Origin: Lachnospiraceae bacterium
GTDB lineage: Bacteria; Bacillota; Clostridia; Lachnospirales; Lachnospiraceae
Length of the DNA stretch: 6,448 bases
Direction: 5' to 3'
Assembly (NCBI GenBank): GCA_003489085.1
Contig: DNJM01000131.1
Span: 1-6,448 of the forward strand
Shown here in pieces: positions 5,952-6,448 of this stretch. How positions within the stretch are numbered: position 1 is the stretch's first letter; every line of letters starts with the position of its first letter. The translations under genes were made by a program, and so were the position numbers. Under the pieces are notes generated by a model. The model saw only the letters and a program-made list of their open reading frames with translations. It made no database searches and was not told the DNA's origin.

Positions 5952-6448
5952 TTAAAAGCGTTCCAGGGATTTCTGAATGATCAGTTCACACAGTTCGCCA
6001 TATTCGATACCGGCAGCCCTGGCTTCCTTTGGAAGAAGGCTTGCCATGGTCATACCCGGGAGGCTGTTCATCTCCAGACAGTAGATATTGCCGGCCTCAT
6101 CCAACAGAAAATCTGCACGGGAATACACATTCAGCTTCAGTGCAGCAAATGCCCTTTCTGCGGCATCCTGCATCCGTGCAGCAGTTTCTGCATCAATCTG
6201 AGCAGGGCAGATCTCTTCAGTACATCCGTCCTGGTACTTATTCTTATAGTCGAAGAAACCGCTTTTTGGCACAATTTCAATCACCGGAAGTGCCTTGCCG
6301 TCAAGGATACCGACAGCGAATTCCCGTCCTTTTACGTATTCTTCGATAATCAGCTCATCTTCATATTTAAAAGAAGCCTCAATTGCCTTTTTATATTCCT
6401 CCGGGGTATGCACGATGTATACACCGACACTGGAACCGCCGGAGCATG
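5952..6448 (-). CDS. ddl: D-alanine--D-alanine ligase (Ddl), C-terminal part; 5' end outside window
   Basis: This is the C-terminal 164 residues of an ATP-grasp ligase that joins two D-alanines for the cell-wall precursor. The frame stays open to the window edge, reading CSGGSSVGVYIV before HTPEEY; GSSVGV is the conserved Ddl ATP/substrate loop. The GTG at 6411-6413 is therefore an internal valine, not a start. Further family signs are VKGREFAVGIL, the omega loop at about 6216-6270 (minus strand PKSGFFDYKNKYQDG), YSRADFLLD, and the metal-binding EMNSLPGMT followed by SLLPKEA. The C-terminus at 5952 is a normal end for the family. In the omega loop, the residue before DY is Phe (6252-6254), where E. 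coli DdlB has Tyr216. That change is linked in the family to D-Ala-D-lactate synthesis, so the product may not be strictly D-Ala-D-Ala. The N-terminal third, with the other specificity residues, is not visible. It heads the visible ddl-murF-HAD operon. Confidence 0.95.
   Translation of the reverse strand, partial: CSGGSSVGVYIVHTPEEYKKAIEASFKYEDELIIEEYVKGREFAVGILDGKALPVIEIVPKSGFFDYKNKYQDGCTEEICPAQIDAETAARMQDAAERAFAALKLNVYSRADFLLDEAGNIYCLEMNSLPGMTMASLLPKEARAAGIEYGELCELIIQKSLERF

Noticed and set aside
6411..6413. GTG as the start of a short 153-residue protein at the right edge
   Set aside because: The same frame continues upstream to the window edge with the conserved Ddl motif GSSVGV, so this codon is an internal valine of a truncated gene.

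Overview
The window looks like the chromosome of an anaerobic gut-type Firmicute, most likely Lachnospiraceae/Clostridia. The reasons are the moderate GC content, strong AGGAG-like ribosome binding sites, an M42 peptidase of Firmicute type, and Clostridia-like MurF and Ddl sequences. This placement comes from sequence feel, not from a database search. There are seven protein genes in two convergent blocks, and nothing looks like a mobile element, CRISPR array or RNA gene.

Left block, plus strand (1-2336): a polar amino acid ABC importer operon with a lipoprotein solute-binding protein (62-877), a membrane permease (905-1603) and a GlnQ-type ATPase (1593-2336). The binding protein appears circularly permuted: the lobe 2 half and the usual C-terminal helices come first, and the half that normally starts the mature protein comes last. 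The binding residues of both halves seem to be kept. About 35 bases before its ATG lies a good match to an ArgR/AhrC ARG box (10-27), suggesting that the importer carries arginine or a related cationic amino acid.

Middle (2337-3621): a probable terminator (2345-2390) ends the importer operon. A near-consensus housekeeping promoter (2466-2494) then drives a single gene for an M42 metallo-aminopeptidase (2542-3621). A 17-bp perfect hairpin with a T-run (3643-3698) separates it from the convergent block and probably serves both directions.

Right block, minus strand (6448 down to 3716): a cell-wall precursor operon read as ddl (5' end outside the window), then murF, then a Cof-type HAD phosphatase. 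Ddl makes the D-Ala-D-Ala (or D-Ala-D-X) unit, MurF attaches it to UDP-MurNAc-tripeptide, and the HAD gene is a translationally close passenger with unknown substrate. Ddl has Phe where E. coli DdlB has Tyr216, the omega-loop residue linked to the choice between D-Ala and D-lactate as second substrate.

The best candidates for something new are the permuted binding protein and, second, the Phe-type Ddl. Novelty of either cannot be judged without searches.
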